DNA of 25,010 nucleotides. Source: a virus. The notes under the pieces are model-generated. The model worked only from the letters and a program-made list of their open reading frames with translations, had not been told where the DNA came from and did not search any database. The stretch's first letter is position 1. Each line of letters starts with the position of its first letter. The translations under genes and the position numbers were made by a program. This document shows, piece after piece, positions 1 to 5,676 of this stretch. Location of the stretch: IMG/VR virus record IMGVR_UViG_3300021963_006292, positions 1 to 25,010 of that record. One strand, written 5' to 3'.

Positions 1-299
1 TTCTTTTTCTCTGGTGCTTTATATCCCCACAGTTTTGGGTTTACTCTTCCGTATCCAAAATCAATCTTACGAACTGCTCCTGGACCATACTTATCATAAT
101 AGAAATCAAATAGATCAACTCTCTTTCTGCAACGAGTTACATCTAAGAAAGTTTCGCCATCCACATCATACCAAATAAGATATGCATCATTCGGAAGTGA
201 CGAATCTTTTGCCTGGACCATATTTGCTCTTTCAAAGAGAATCTCACATCCATACTCATGAGGCAGATATCTTGTGTTTTCTCTTTTAGAATCTGCCAT
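1..299 (-). CDS. Conserved cyanophage hypothetical protein, partial
   Basis: An open frame starts with ATG at 299 and runs off the left edge of the window, giving about 99 residues with the C-terminus missing. A GGAGAG ribosome binding site lies 5-6 bases upstream. The visible part is soluble, rich in aromatic and charged residues (motifs DAYLIWYDVDG, DLFDFYYDKYGPGAVRKIDFGYG), with no signal peptide or membrane segment. I recognise it only as the kind of small protein common in T4-like cyanophages, and no function can be assigned. It lies 20 bases downstream of the DUF6433 gene on the same strand, so the two are probably co-transcribed. Confidence 0.75.
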   Translation of the reverse strand, partial: MADSKRENTRYLPHEYGCEILFERANMVQAKDSSLPNDAYLIWYDVDGETFLDVTRCRKRVDLFDFYYDKYGPGAVRKIDFGYGRVNPKLWGYKAPEKK

Positions 300-319
300 T
301 TTTCTCTCCGCAACTACAC

Positions 320-850
320 TCACGAACGATTGCCCCACACGATATCTGGATATGCTTTTTGTACGATATCTAGTGAGATATCATATTTATCTTCTAGTTT
401 CTTATCCTTTACAAGAATTAAAACTTCAGCTTCATTTGGATGAAGGGATTCAAGAATCTGAATGAAGATTGTCTCTCTACGAATCTTAGAGAGTGAATCA
501 TTACCACCCTTAACAAAGTTGTAAAGGTTTTTATAGTCTCTACGAAGAGAAGAGTGATCTACTCCCAGAGGACTTTCATTTGGTTGATAAGGAACTTCAC
601 CACTAGGGAGAAGTGAAATAATACTCTCATCAAAATTCCAAATCAAGAGAGTCTTCAGAGCATCGTTTGCATACTGCTGAAGTACTTTGATCTTATCTTC
701 TTCAGTCTCTTGCTCATGAACGAGATCAAGAATCTCATTCATAAAAGGATTGGGGGGAAGTTTTTTAATTTCTTTCGGTTGAGCAGAGGTTGTTGTAGGT
801 TTCTTTGCTCTACTAGTCGTCCTCTTCTTCGTCGTCGTATTCGTAGTCAT
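320..850 (-). CDS. DUF6433-family cyanophage protein
   Basis: A 176-residue soluble protein. The first 35 or so residues are a Thr/Lys/Pro-rich, probably disordered tail. The rest matches what I recall of the DUF6433 family of T4-like cyanophages: an opening 'ILDLVHEQETEEDKIKVLQQ' segment, a 'LRRDYKNLYNFV' stretch, and 'SKIRRETIFIQILESLHPNE' followed by 'AYPDIVWG' at the C-terminus. The role is unknown. ATG at 850 is preferred over an upstream in-frame TTG (856); an internal ATG (742) would remove the basic tail. The 5' end overlaps the end of the next upstream gene by 38 bases in another frame, so the basic tail here and the acidic tail of the neighbour are encoded by the same DNA. Confidence 0.8.
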   Translation of the reverse strand: MTTNTTTKKRTTSRAKKPTTTSAQPKEIKKLPPNPFMNEILDLVHEQETEEDKIKVLQQYANDALKTLLIWNFDESIISLLPSGEVPYQPNESPLGVDHSSLRRDYKNLYNFVKGGNDSLSKIRRETIFIQILESLHPNEAEVLILVKDKKLEDKYDISLDIVQKAYPDIVWGNRS

Positions 851-1037
851 TTTCAAATCTCACTGCTAAAATTTCGTCTGGAATTATGTTTCCATTTTGA
901 TCAAACATTTCTGGGTGTGTATATGAGGGATATGAGCTCTCATAGAAATGTTGCTTGGCCATCCATCCTATTACTCCACCAACAAAAAAGAACATCACTG
1001 AAACAAGAGTGCCGATGGTGAGTGTTACTGCTAACAT
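813..1037 (-). CDS. Small single-pass membrane protein with acidic tail
   Basis: A 74-residue protein. Residues about 3-26 form one hydrophobic membrane helix, then a soluble part with the motif 'MFDQNGNIIPDEILAVRFEND', ending in an almost wholly acidic tail (EYDDEEEDD). The arrangement suggests an N-terminal anchor with the rest on one side of the membrane. It resembles conserved cyanophage hypothetical proteins; I know no function. A GGAGAAAG-like ribosome binding site precedes ATG 1037. The last 38 bases overlap the start of the DUF6433 gene, suggesting translational coupling. Confidence 0.75.
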   Translation of the reverse strand: MLAVTLTIGTLVSVMFFFVGGVIGWMAKQHFYESSYPSYTHPEMFDQNGNIIPDEILAVRFENDYEYDDEEEDD

Positions 1038-1054
1038 TTTTCTTTCTCCGAGAG

Positions 1055-1261
1055 TTACTTTTTCCGAATGTCCAAATGAAATTCGAATTGTATGTGTATC
1101 TCTCGTTTAAGGAGAGAAATCATCTTACCAAACCTCATTTGGAATGTTTTTGGTTCTTCAGATTTCTTCCTCCGTTTTCTTAACAATAATTCCACACCCC
1201 GATTGATTTCGGGTTCAGAGTTATTTAGTTTCTTTTTTGCGTCTCCCTTTTCTTTTGTCAT
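1055..1261 (-). CDS. Small basic hypothetical protein
   Basis: A 68-residue, strongly basic protein with a Lys/Arg-rich centre (VELLLRKRRKK) and a C-terminal half alternating basic and aromatic residues. ATG at 1261 is chosen over an upstream in-frame start because a GGAAG site lies about 8 bases before it. The gene overlaps the end of its upstream neighbour by 41 bases, and the shared DNA codes for basic residues in both frames. No domain is recognised. A DNA- or RNA-binding role would fit the charge but is only a guess. Confidence 0.65.
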   Translation of the reverse strand: MTKEKGDAKKKLNNSEPEINRGVELLLRKRRKKSEEPKTFQMRFGKMISLLKREIHIQFEFHLDIRKK

Positions 1262-1580
1262 GATTATACTTCCAGGCATCTTCGAGGATACCATACAAAT
1301 AGTTTCTTATTTTTCGTGCCTCTGGTTTAGAGATATGTCCATAGGCTTCACGAAGTTGTTTATGCATCTCATCTGCACCACCTTCAAGATAGTCATCAAG
1401 ATCCATAACTACATTACTAATGTTCGATGCAGTAGAACTTTCGATAAATTCTTCGACTTCAAACTTACGAACACCTTTCACTTTCAGATAATCATAAAAT
1501 TTTAATACGAATTTTCCTTGAAATGCATAATCAATTGCCTTTTCAACATCGTTATAAACTTCGTGAAAATTAGTTTCCAT
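1221..1580 (-). CDS. Hypothetical protein, mostly helical
   Basis: A 119-residue soluble protein with many charged residues, predicted largely alpha-helical, ending in a very basic tail (KYNHDKRKGRRKKETK). No known motif is seen. Its ATG overlaps the TAA stop of the glutaredoxin gene (TAATG), so the two are probably translationally coupled and belong to the same late or middle transcript. The order (grx, this gene, small basic gene, acidic-tail membrane gene, DUF6433) forms one run of touching or overlapping genes. Function unknown. Confidence 0.7.
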   Translation of the reverse strand: METNFHEVYNDVEKAIDYAFQGKFVLKFYDYLKVKGVRKFEVEEFIESSTASNISNVVMDLDDYLEGGADEMHKQLREAYGHISKPEARKIRNYLYGILEDAWKYNHDKRKGRRKKETK

Positions 1581-1816
1581 TAAACTAAGTTTTGCTCCTT
1601 AAGGTATTGAACTGTATCGGTGCATCCACCAATGTGTTGATCATTTGCAATTACTTGAGGGAATGTAGAACCCTCACCAAATTCTGCATAGAATTCGTCT
1701 TTGGTAAAATCAATATTCAGTTTGTATACTACATGTTCTAACTGTGCTAACTGTAACACCTGTTGAACTTTTGTGCAATAAGGACAACCATCTTTTGAAT
1801 AAACTGTAAACTTCAT
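1580..1816 (-). CDS. grx: Glutaredoxin
   Basis: A 78-residue thioredoxin-fold protein with the dithiol active site C-P-Y-C at residues 11-14, the cis-proline region 'TFPQVIAND' and the glutathione-binding 'GGCTD' near the C-terminus. It would reduce protein disulfides or mixed disulfides using glutathione, for example ribonucleotide reductase or a peroxiredoxin; the window itself encodes a peroxiredoxin. ATG at 1816 gives the usual glutaredoxin length. The frame is open upstream to 1915, which would add 33 residues without recognisable homology and with no clear ribosome binding site, so the longer form is less likely. The stop overlaps the start of the next gene. It lies directly after the psbD terminator, so it probably has its own promoter. 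Confidence 0.9.
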   Translation of the reverse strand: MKFTVYSKDGCPYCTKVQQVLQLAQLEHVVYKLNIDFTKDEFYAEFGEGSTFPQVIANDQHIGGCTDTVQYLKEQNLV

Positions 1817-1839
1817 AACATTTGTTAAGTTTTGAAAAT

Positions 1840-1847
1840 TATTTAGT
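1840..1847 (-). promoter_or_regulatory. Possible T4-like late promoter before grx
   Basis: On the minus strand the octamer reads ACTAAATA, six of eight positions matching the T4 late box TATAAATA, 24 bases before the glutaredoxin ATG and downstream of the psbD terminator. Placement is sensible but the match is imperfect, and AT-rich DNA gives such hits by chance. Confidence 0.35.
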
Positions 1848-1916
1848 GTATATAACTGAGGCCAAGTATCTCGAATAATCTCGGCAAGTTTATAAGGTGT
1901 CTCAGAACTGATCATT

Positions 1917-1938
1917 AAAAAAGGAGGGTTTCCCCTCC
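1917..1938 (-). terminator. Rho-independent terminator of psbD
   Basis: On the minus strand, GGAGGG, a GAAA tetraloop and CCCTCC are followed by a run of six T. The hairpin begins 8 bases past the psbD stop codon, so it ends the psbD transcript. Confidence 0.9.
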
Positions 1939-1945
1939 GAGTATA

Positions 1946-3007
1946 TCACAGGGCATTACCTCTCGGCAAGACCTCTTCGGGAAATACAAAGTTTTCGTGT
2001 GGTTGATCTACAGGAGCCATCCAGGCACGGAGTCCTTCATTGAGAAGGATGTTTTTCGTATAGAACGTTTCAAACTCTGGATCCTCTGCTGCTCTAATCT
2101 CCTGAGAGACAAAATCATAAGCACGAAGATTGAGTGCGAGACCAATAATACCAATACTACTAGTCCAGAGACCCATGACGGGAACAAAGAGCATAAAGAA
2201 GTGAAGCCAACGCTTATTACTAAAAGCAATTCCAAAGATTTGCGACCAGAAACGGTTAGCAGTAACCATTGAATAGGTCTCTTCCTCTTGAGTAGGTTCA
2301 AATGCTTTGAATGTGTTTGCTTGATCTCCATCTTCAAATAGGGTATTTTCTACAGTTGCCCCATGAATGGCACAGAGAAGTGCTCCACCCAGAATACCAG
2401 CAACTCCCATCATATGGAAGGGATTGAGGGTCCAGTTATGGAAACCCTGAAGGAACAGGAGGAATCGGAAGATAGCAGCAACCCCGAAGGAAGGTGCAAA
2501 AAACCAACTGGATTGACCCAGTGGATACATCAGGAAGACGCTGACGAATACAGCGATAGGACCAGAGAATGCGATTGCATTGTAAGGACGGATGCCTACC
2601 AGTCGAGCAATCTCAAACTGACGAAGCATAAACCCAATCAGAGCGAAAGATCCGTGAAGTGCCACAAAAGTCCAGAGTCCCCCAAGTTGGATCCAACGGA
2701 CGAAATCTCCCTGAGCTTCAGGACCCCATAGGAGTAAGAGAGAATGTCCGAGAGCATCAGCAGGAGTAGAAACAGCAGCAGTAAGAAAGTTACACCCCTC
2801 AAGATATGAACTCGCAATGCCGTGGGTGTACCAACTGGTAGCAAAGGTGGTTCCTGTAAGCCAACCGCCAAGAGCGAGATAAGCTGTAGGGAAAAGGAGA
2901 AGGCCAGACCAACCGACAAAAACAAACCTATCACGCTTAAGCCAATCATCGAGAACATCGAACCACCCCCGTTGTGAAATAGGTTGAGAAAGTGTTGAAG
3001 AAACCAT
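1946..3007 (-). CDS. psbD: Photosystem II D2 protein
   Basis: Full-length D2 core subunit (353 residues; the cyanobacterial protein is about 352), with the five-helix reaction-centre fold. Recognisable D2 blocks include '[20 protein letters not shown]', 'LMYPLGQSS' with the TyrD-region tyrosine, the chlorophyll/iron-ligand segments '[15 protein letters not shown]' and '[18 protein letters not shown]', and the C-terminus '[18 protein letters not shown]'. Together with phage psbA it would keep the PSII reaction centre renewed in the infected cell, where host D1/D2 turn over. It starts 3 bases after the stop of the small membrane-protein gene 3011-3193, so the two are probably translated as a coupled pair. 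No intron, frameshift or missing ligand was noticed. Confidence 0.98.
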   Translation of the reverse strand: MVSSTLSQPISQRGWFDVLDDWLKRDRFVFVGWSGLLLFPTAYLALGGWLTGTTFATSWYTHGIASSYLEGCNFLTAAVSTPADALGHSLLLLWGPEAQGDFVRWIQLGGLWTFVALHGSFALIGFMLRQFEIARLVGIRPYNAIAFSGPIAVFVSVFLMYPLGQSSWFFAPSFGVAAIFRFLLFLQGFHNWTLNPFHMMGVAGILGGALLCAIHGATVENTLFEDGDQANTFKAFEPTQEEETYSMVTANRFWSQIFGIAFSNKRWLHFFMLFVPVMGLWTSSIGIIGLALNLRAYDFVSQEIRAAEDPEFETFYTKNILLNEGLRAWMAPVDQPHENFVFPEEVLPRGNAL

Positions 3008-3010
3008 AGT

Positions 3011-3193
3011 TTACTTTACCTTATCGTAGATTGTAGTGTCACCATAGTCGCGGTGAATTTTATAACCAACTACTGCACCTTTAGTATTCATCAGTGCAGG
3101 CATAAAGACAATTGTGAAAAATACTGCAGGTGCTCCAATGAAGAGCACAGCAACGATTACATAATAAGTCAGCAGTTCAATAAGGTCGGGCAT
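3011..3193 (-). CDS. 60-residue membrane protein between psbA and psbD
   Basis: A small protein with one long hydrophobic stretch (about residues 5-34) and a polar tail ending 'GDTTIYDKVK'. It sits between the psbA terminator and psbD, 3 bases before the psbD ATG, in the psbA-psbD direction. It does not match the small PSII subunits I can recall (PsbI, J, K, L, M, N, T, X, Y, Z). The position suggests a thylakoid role linked to the photosystem, but this is inference from context only. No strong ribosome binding site or separate promoter was found; it may depend on readthrough from psbA or on an unseen promoter in the 69 bases behind it. Confidence 0.75.
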   Translation of the reverse strand: MPDLIELLTYYVIVAVLFIGAPAVFFTIVFMPALMNTKGAVVGYKIHRDYGDTTIYDKVK

Positions 3194-3213
3194 AATAAAA
3201 CTTTACATTAATG

Positions 3214-3243
3214 TGGAAAAGAAAAGGGGTCCGAAGACCCCTT
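3214..3243 (-). terminator. Rho-independent terminator of psbA
   Basis: On the minus strand an 8-bp perfect stem (AAGGGGTC/GACCCCTT) closes a TTCG tetraloop and is followed by TTTTCTTTT. It lies 19 bases past the psbA stop, separating psbA from the psbD pair. Confidence 0.92.
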
Positions 3244-3262
3244 GATTAGATTGTAACTCGTA

Positions 3263-4345
3263 TCAACCGATTGCAGGTGCGGTGAGAGCAACAGGAGTTG
3301 ACTCAGCAGCAGCAAGGTCAAGAGGGAAGTTATGAGCGTTGCGCTCGTGCATCACTTCCATTCCGAGACCTGCACGGTTCAGAACGTCTGCCCAGGTGTT
3401 GAGCACACGACCCTGACTATCGAGCAGGGACTGGTTGAAGTTGAAACCGTTGAGGTTGAACGCCATCGTAGAAACACCAAGAGCAGTGAACCAGATACCA
3501 ACTACAGGCCATGCAGCAAGGAAGAAGTGCAGTGAACGTGAGTTGTTGAACGATGCGTACTGGAAGATCAGACGACCGAAGTAACCATGAGCGGCTACAA
3601 TGTTGTAGGTCTCTTCTTCTTGTCCGAACTTGTATCCGTAGTTCTGTGACTCATTCTCTGTCGTCTCACGGACAAGAGAAGAGGTGACAAGAGATCCGTG
3701 CATAGCAGAGAAAAGAGAACCACCGAAGACACCAGCAACTCCCAGCATGTGGAAAGGATGCATGAGAATGTTGTGTTCTGCCTGGAAAACAAGCATGTAG
3801 TTGAAAGTTCCCGAAATCCCCAGAGGCATCGCATCAGAGAAGGATCCTTGACCGAAGGGATAGACCAGGAAAACTGCAGAAGCAGCAGCAACGGGTGCAG
3901 AGTAAGCAACACAAATCCAAGGACGCATACCCAGTCGGTAAGAGAGTTCCCACTCACGACCCATGTAGGCATAGATACCAATCAGAAAATGGAAGACGAC
4001 CAGTTGGAAAGGTCCACCATTATATAGCCACTCATCAAGAGAGGCAGCTTCCCAGATGGGATAGAAGTGCAGTCCAATAGCATTGGACGAAGGAATAACA
4101 GCACCAGAGATGATGTTGTTACCATACATGAGTGAACCAGCAACGGGTTCACGGATACCGTCGATGTCCACAGGAGGAGCAGCAACGAATGCTACAACGA
4201 AACAGATAGTTGCAGCAAGAAGGCAAGGAATCATCAAGACTCCGAACCAACCAACATAAAGACGATTGTTGGTTGAAGTAACCCAGTTACAAAACTGGTC
4301 CCAGATATTTGATTGTTGTTGACGTGAAGCAATTGAAGCAGTCAT
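3263..4345 (-). CDS. psbA: Photosystem II D1 protein
   Basis: Complete D1 of 360 residues. Key residues are present: E131 (E130 in the usual numbering) in '[16 protein letters not shown]', as in the high-light D1 form; Y162 (TyrZ) in '[12 protein letters not shown]', with D171 for the Mn cluster; the His of '[15 protein letters not shown]'; and the C-terminus '[19 protein letters not shown]', whose extension is cut after the Ala that ligates the Mn cluster. It replaces photodamaged host D1 so that photosynthesis continues during infection. ATG 4345 gives the conserved '[11 protein letters not shown]' start; the open frame upstream (to 4471) is leader sequence. It is followed by its own terminator, and has a long leader with a sigma70-type promoter and a 13-codon upstream ORF ending 5 bases before the start. 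Confidence 0.99.
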   Translation of the reverse strand: MTASIASRQQQSNIWDQFCNWVTSTNNRLYVGWFGVLMIPCLLAATICFVVAFVAAPPVDIDGIREPVAGSLMYGNNIISGAVIPSSNAIGLHFYPIWEAASLDEWLYNGGPFQLVVFHFLIGIYAYMGREWELSYRLGMRPWICVAYSAPVAAASAVFLVYPFGQGSFSDAMPLGISGTFNYMLVFQAEHNILMHPFHMLGVAGVFGGSLFSAMHGSLVTSSLVRETTENESQNYGYKFGQEEETYNIVAAHGYFGRLIFQYASFNNSRSLHFFLAAWPVVGIWFTALGVSTMAFNLNGFNFNQSLLDSQGRVLNTWADVLNRAGLGMEVMHERNAHNFPLDLAAAESTPVALTAPAIG

Positions 4346-4350
4346 TTTCG

Positions 4351-4392
4351 TTAAAGGGTAAGTAATAGTTCGGGGGTACGAACCGATTTCAT
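4351..4392 (-). promoter_or_regulatory. 13-codon upstream ORF in psbA leader
   Basis: ATG at 4392 opens [13 protein letters not shown] and stops (TAA) 5 bases before the psbA start. GGAA lies 4 bases before the ATG, with GGAGGG further up. The uORF also contains a GTTCG-TACCCC-CGAAC hairpin. psbA itself lacks a clear ribosome binding site, so translation may be coupled to the uORF. Confidence 0.45.
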
Positions 4393-4509
4393 TATTTCCA
4401 CACCACCCTCCGGTATGGATATGAGAGACGTAATTTATACTCCCATAGGTCTCGGTTAACGGGAGTGGCAACGTAACGAATTATGAAAAACTCGTCACAT
4501 TTGTTTACC

Positions 4510-4543
4510 TATTTATCATATCATTGTTTTGAAACCCTGTCAA
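4510..4543 (-). promoter_or_regulatory. psbA promoter: sigma70-type with overlapping late box
   Basis: On the minus strand, TTGACA (4543-4538), exactly 17 bases, then TATGAT (4520-4515): nearly a consensus bacterial promoter. The octamer GATAAATA (4517-4510), seven of eight to the T4 late box, overlaps the -10. Transcription would start near 4508, giving a leader of about 160 bases. Confidence 0.85.
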
Positions 4544-4569
4544 TAGGTCCAGTTGCCAGGGTGGTCACT

Positions 4570-4577
4570 TATAAATA
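4570..4577 (+). promoter_or_regulatory. T4-type late promoter for plus-strand genes
   Basis: An exact TATAAATA box 42 bases before the plus-strand ATG at 4619. It is divergent from the psbA promoter, only 26 bases from its -35. A second, weaker box (CTAAATA, 4591-4597) follows. Confidence 0.75.
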
Positions 4578-4618
4578 ACGAACAAAAAATCTAAATACTT
4601 AAAACTGCTTTCCCACTA

Positions 4619-4810
4619 ATGCCAAGGGAATGGAATACTCCTGTAAGAGAGCCTTGGAACGCACCAATACATAATACACTTAAAGCAATAGACAATCACA
4701 CTCAAGAATATTTCAAGAGTGGTGATGAATGGCACTTAGAAAAAGCAGAAATGCTAAGAAAATATCTCACAGAACTTAAGACCTGGATACATAAACAGGA
4801 AGGTAGATGA
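4619..4810 (+). CDS. Small plus-strand hypothetical protein
   Basis: A 63-residue soluble protein beginning MPREWNTPVREPWN, with a mainly helical charged C-terminal half (EYFKSGDEWHLEKAEMLRKY). It is the first gene behind an exact late promoter and is one of the few plus-strand genes here. The N-terminal 'W-N-T/A-P' repeats resemble short binding motifs, but no domain is recognised. The stop overlaps a following ATG (ATGA at 4807-4810). The style of gene and promoter suggest late expression, so a virion or assembly role is possible but not shown. Confidence 0.65.
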   Translation: MPREWNTPVREPWNAPIHNTLKAIDNHTQEYFKSGDEWHLEKAEMLRKYLTELKTWIHKQEGR

Positions 4811-4977
4811 AAAAAATATTTCTGATTGGGTTGTTGACAATAAGACTATTAACAAACGAGGGAATATTTAATGAAGGAAGAAGACCCCAACCAAAAAAAC
4901 AATTCCCAGAAATCATCAGGTTCATCCGAAGACCAGCAAAAAGAGGTAGGAAAAAAGCATGGTTCTTTATTGAATAA
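4807..4977 (+). CDS. Possible 56-residue overlapping ORF
   Basis: ATG at 4807 overlaps the stop of the preceding gene (ATGA) and is preceded by AGGAAGG, a good ribosome binding site. The product would have a hydrophobic N-terminus (KKIFLIGLLTIRLL) and then a very basic proline/arginine-rich tail. More than 100 bases overlap the next gene in a different frame, so only one of the two may be real, or they are a true nested pair. The start signals are better than the protein sequence, which looks biased. Kept as a low-confidence call. Confidence 0.3.
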   Translation: MKKIFLIGLLTIRLLTNEGIFNEGRRPQPKKQFPEIIRFIRRPAKRGRKKAWFFIE

Positions 4978-5197
4978 ACTAATCTTTATTATCTGCGCAT
5001 CTATAATTGGATTTGTAGGATTAAACTTTGTTGCATGTAATTTTATGATTCCAGGCACAACAAATCACGCAAACCTTTTAGGTGGACTAAAAAATCCCCC
5101 ACCAACAGATTGCAAAGAATCTGAAAGGAGAGGATTTGAAACTTTATTGACTATTCTAACTACAGTAATTGCTCTGAGAACTAGAGTAGAAGATTAG
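4871..5197 (+). CDS. Small membrane protein, possible lysis-related
   Basis: A 108-residue protein: a polar Gln/Ser/Lys-rich N-terminus (1-33), a membrane helix at about 36-58 (LIFIICASIIGFVGLNFVAC), a short loop, and a second weaker hydrophobic segment near the C-terminus (FETLLTILTTVIAL). GAGGGA lies about 8 bases before the ATG. Its stop codon overlaps the stop of the convergent lysozyme frame by 4 bases. Small size, two hydrophobic segments and contact with an endolysin-type gene would fit a holin or antiholin, but no family match is recognised and the role is inference. Confidence 0.6.
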   Translation: MKEEDPNQKNNSQKSSGSSEDQQKEVGKKHGSLLNKLIFIICASIIGFVGLNFVACNFMIPGTTNHANLLGGLKNPPPTDCKESERRGFETLLTILTTVIALRTRVED

Positions 5198-5670
5198 GAA
5201 ACCCAGAGTTTACCTTCAGCACCTCTTCTTCTTAACAATCCAACTTCAACGTCAGTACCAGGATTACGATACATCTTTAAAGTATCAGGAACATTAGACC
5301 ACTCCTTGTTTCTGAGAACTCTACTTATAGTATTAAAACCGGAAGACCCGTAGAAACGAGCACCAAGATTATAAGCAAAAGATAGAAGAGCTCCTTGTTG
5401 ATTTTCATTCATCTCACTCCAGTAAGGAATTTTTTGAAGGTGTGGGAGAAATCTTTGTTCGATATCAAACATCAATAAGTCATCTGCTTCAACTTGAGTA
5501 ATAGTTTCTTTCAGATGAAAAGGTTGACCATTTCTTTTACGAGTAGATCCCCAACCAATAGTAATTGGAAGACCACCAGTAAGAGGATCAGGATAAGCCT
5601 CTAAGTGACATCCTTCAAATTGTTTAATTAGATCGACACCACACTGAGGAACTTGTGATGTCGATTCTAC
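5194..5670 (-). CDS. GH24 lysozyme domain, -1 frame extension of the C39-like gene
   Basis: A 158-residue frame encodes a complete GH24 (T4/P21-type) lysozyme: catalytic Glu in 'DLIKQFEGCHLEAYPDP' (Glu 19 of this segment), then 'LPITIGWGST', a helical middle with 'NENQQGALLSFAYNLGARF', and the C-terminal 'VGLLRRRGAEGKLW' signature. It should cleave the N-acetylmuramic acid-GlcNAc bond of peptidoglycan. The frame has no ATG, GTG or TTG before the catalytic Glu; the first possible starts (TTG 5475, ATG 5472) come after it and would make a dead enzyme. The frame opens exactly at the slippery heptamer ending the upstream peptidase gene, so the likely product is a fusion of about 390 residues made by -1 frameshifting. 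A broken gene or a sequencing indel is the alternative. Confidence 0.85.
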   Translation of the reverse strand, partial: VESTSQVPQCGVDLIKQFEGCHLEAYPDPLTGGLPITIGWGSTRKRNGQPFHLKETITQVEADDLLMFDIEQRFLPHLQKIPYWSEMNENQQGALLSFAYNLGARFYGSSGFNTISRVLRNKEWSNVPDTLKMYRNPGTDVEVGLLRRRGAEGKLWVS

Positions 5671-5676
5671 TTTTTT
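5632..5676 (-). other. Putative programmed -1 frameshift signal
   Basis: Minus-strand A AAA AAG (5676-5670) sits in phase with the last two Lys codons of the C39-like gene, right before its TAG stop. After a 4-base spacer comes an 11-bp stem, ATCGACATCAC (5665-5655) with GTGGTGTCGAT (5642-5632), including one G-U pair, around a 12-base loop. This is the same heptamer and layout as E. coli dnaX. Confidence 0.8.

Noticed and set aside
1580-1915. 111-residue glutaredoxin with a 33-residue extension
   Set aside because: The extension has no ribosome binding site and no family match, and contains the possible late promoter; the 78-residue form is the usual size.
2363-2731. Plus-strand ORFs opposite psbD and psbA (also 3332-3535 and 3698-4027)
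   Set aside because: They are mirror frames of highly conserved, codon-biased genes, with no ribosome binding sites or protein-like motifs.
4346-4471. N-terminal extension of D1 by 42 residues
   Set aside because: The frame is open, but D1 families start at the [11 protein letters not shown] position; the region holds leader structure and a separate uORF.
5194-5475. Separate lysozyme gene starting at TTG 5475 or ATG 5472
   Set aside because: It would lack the catalytic Glu, the substrate cleft and the first beta region, all of which are encoded in the same open frame upstream.
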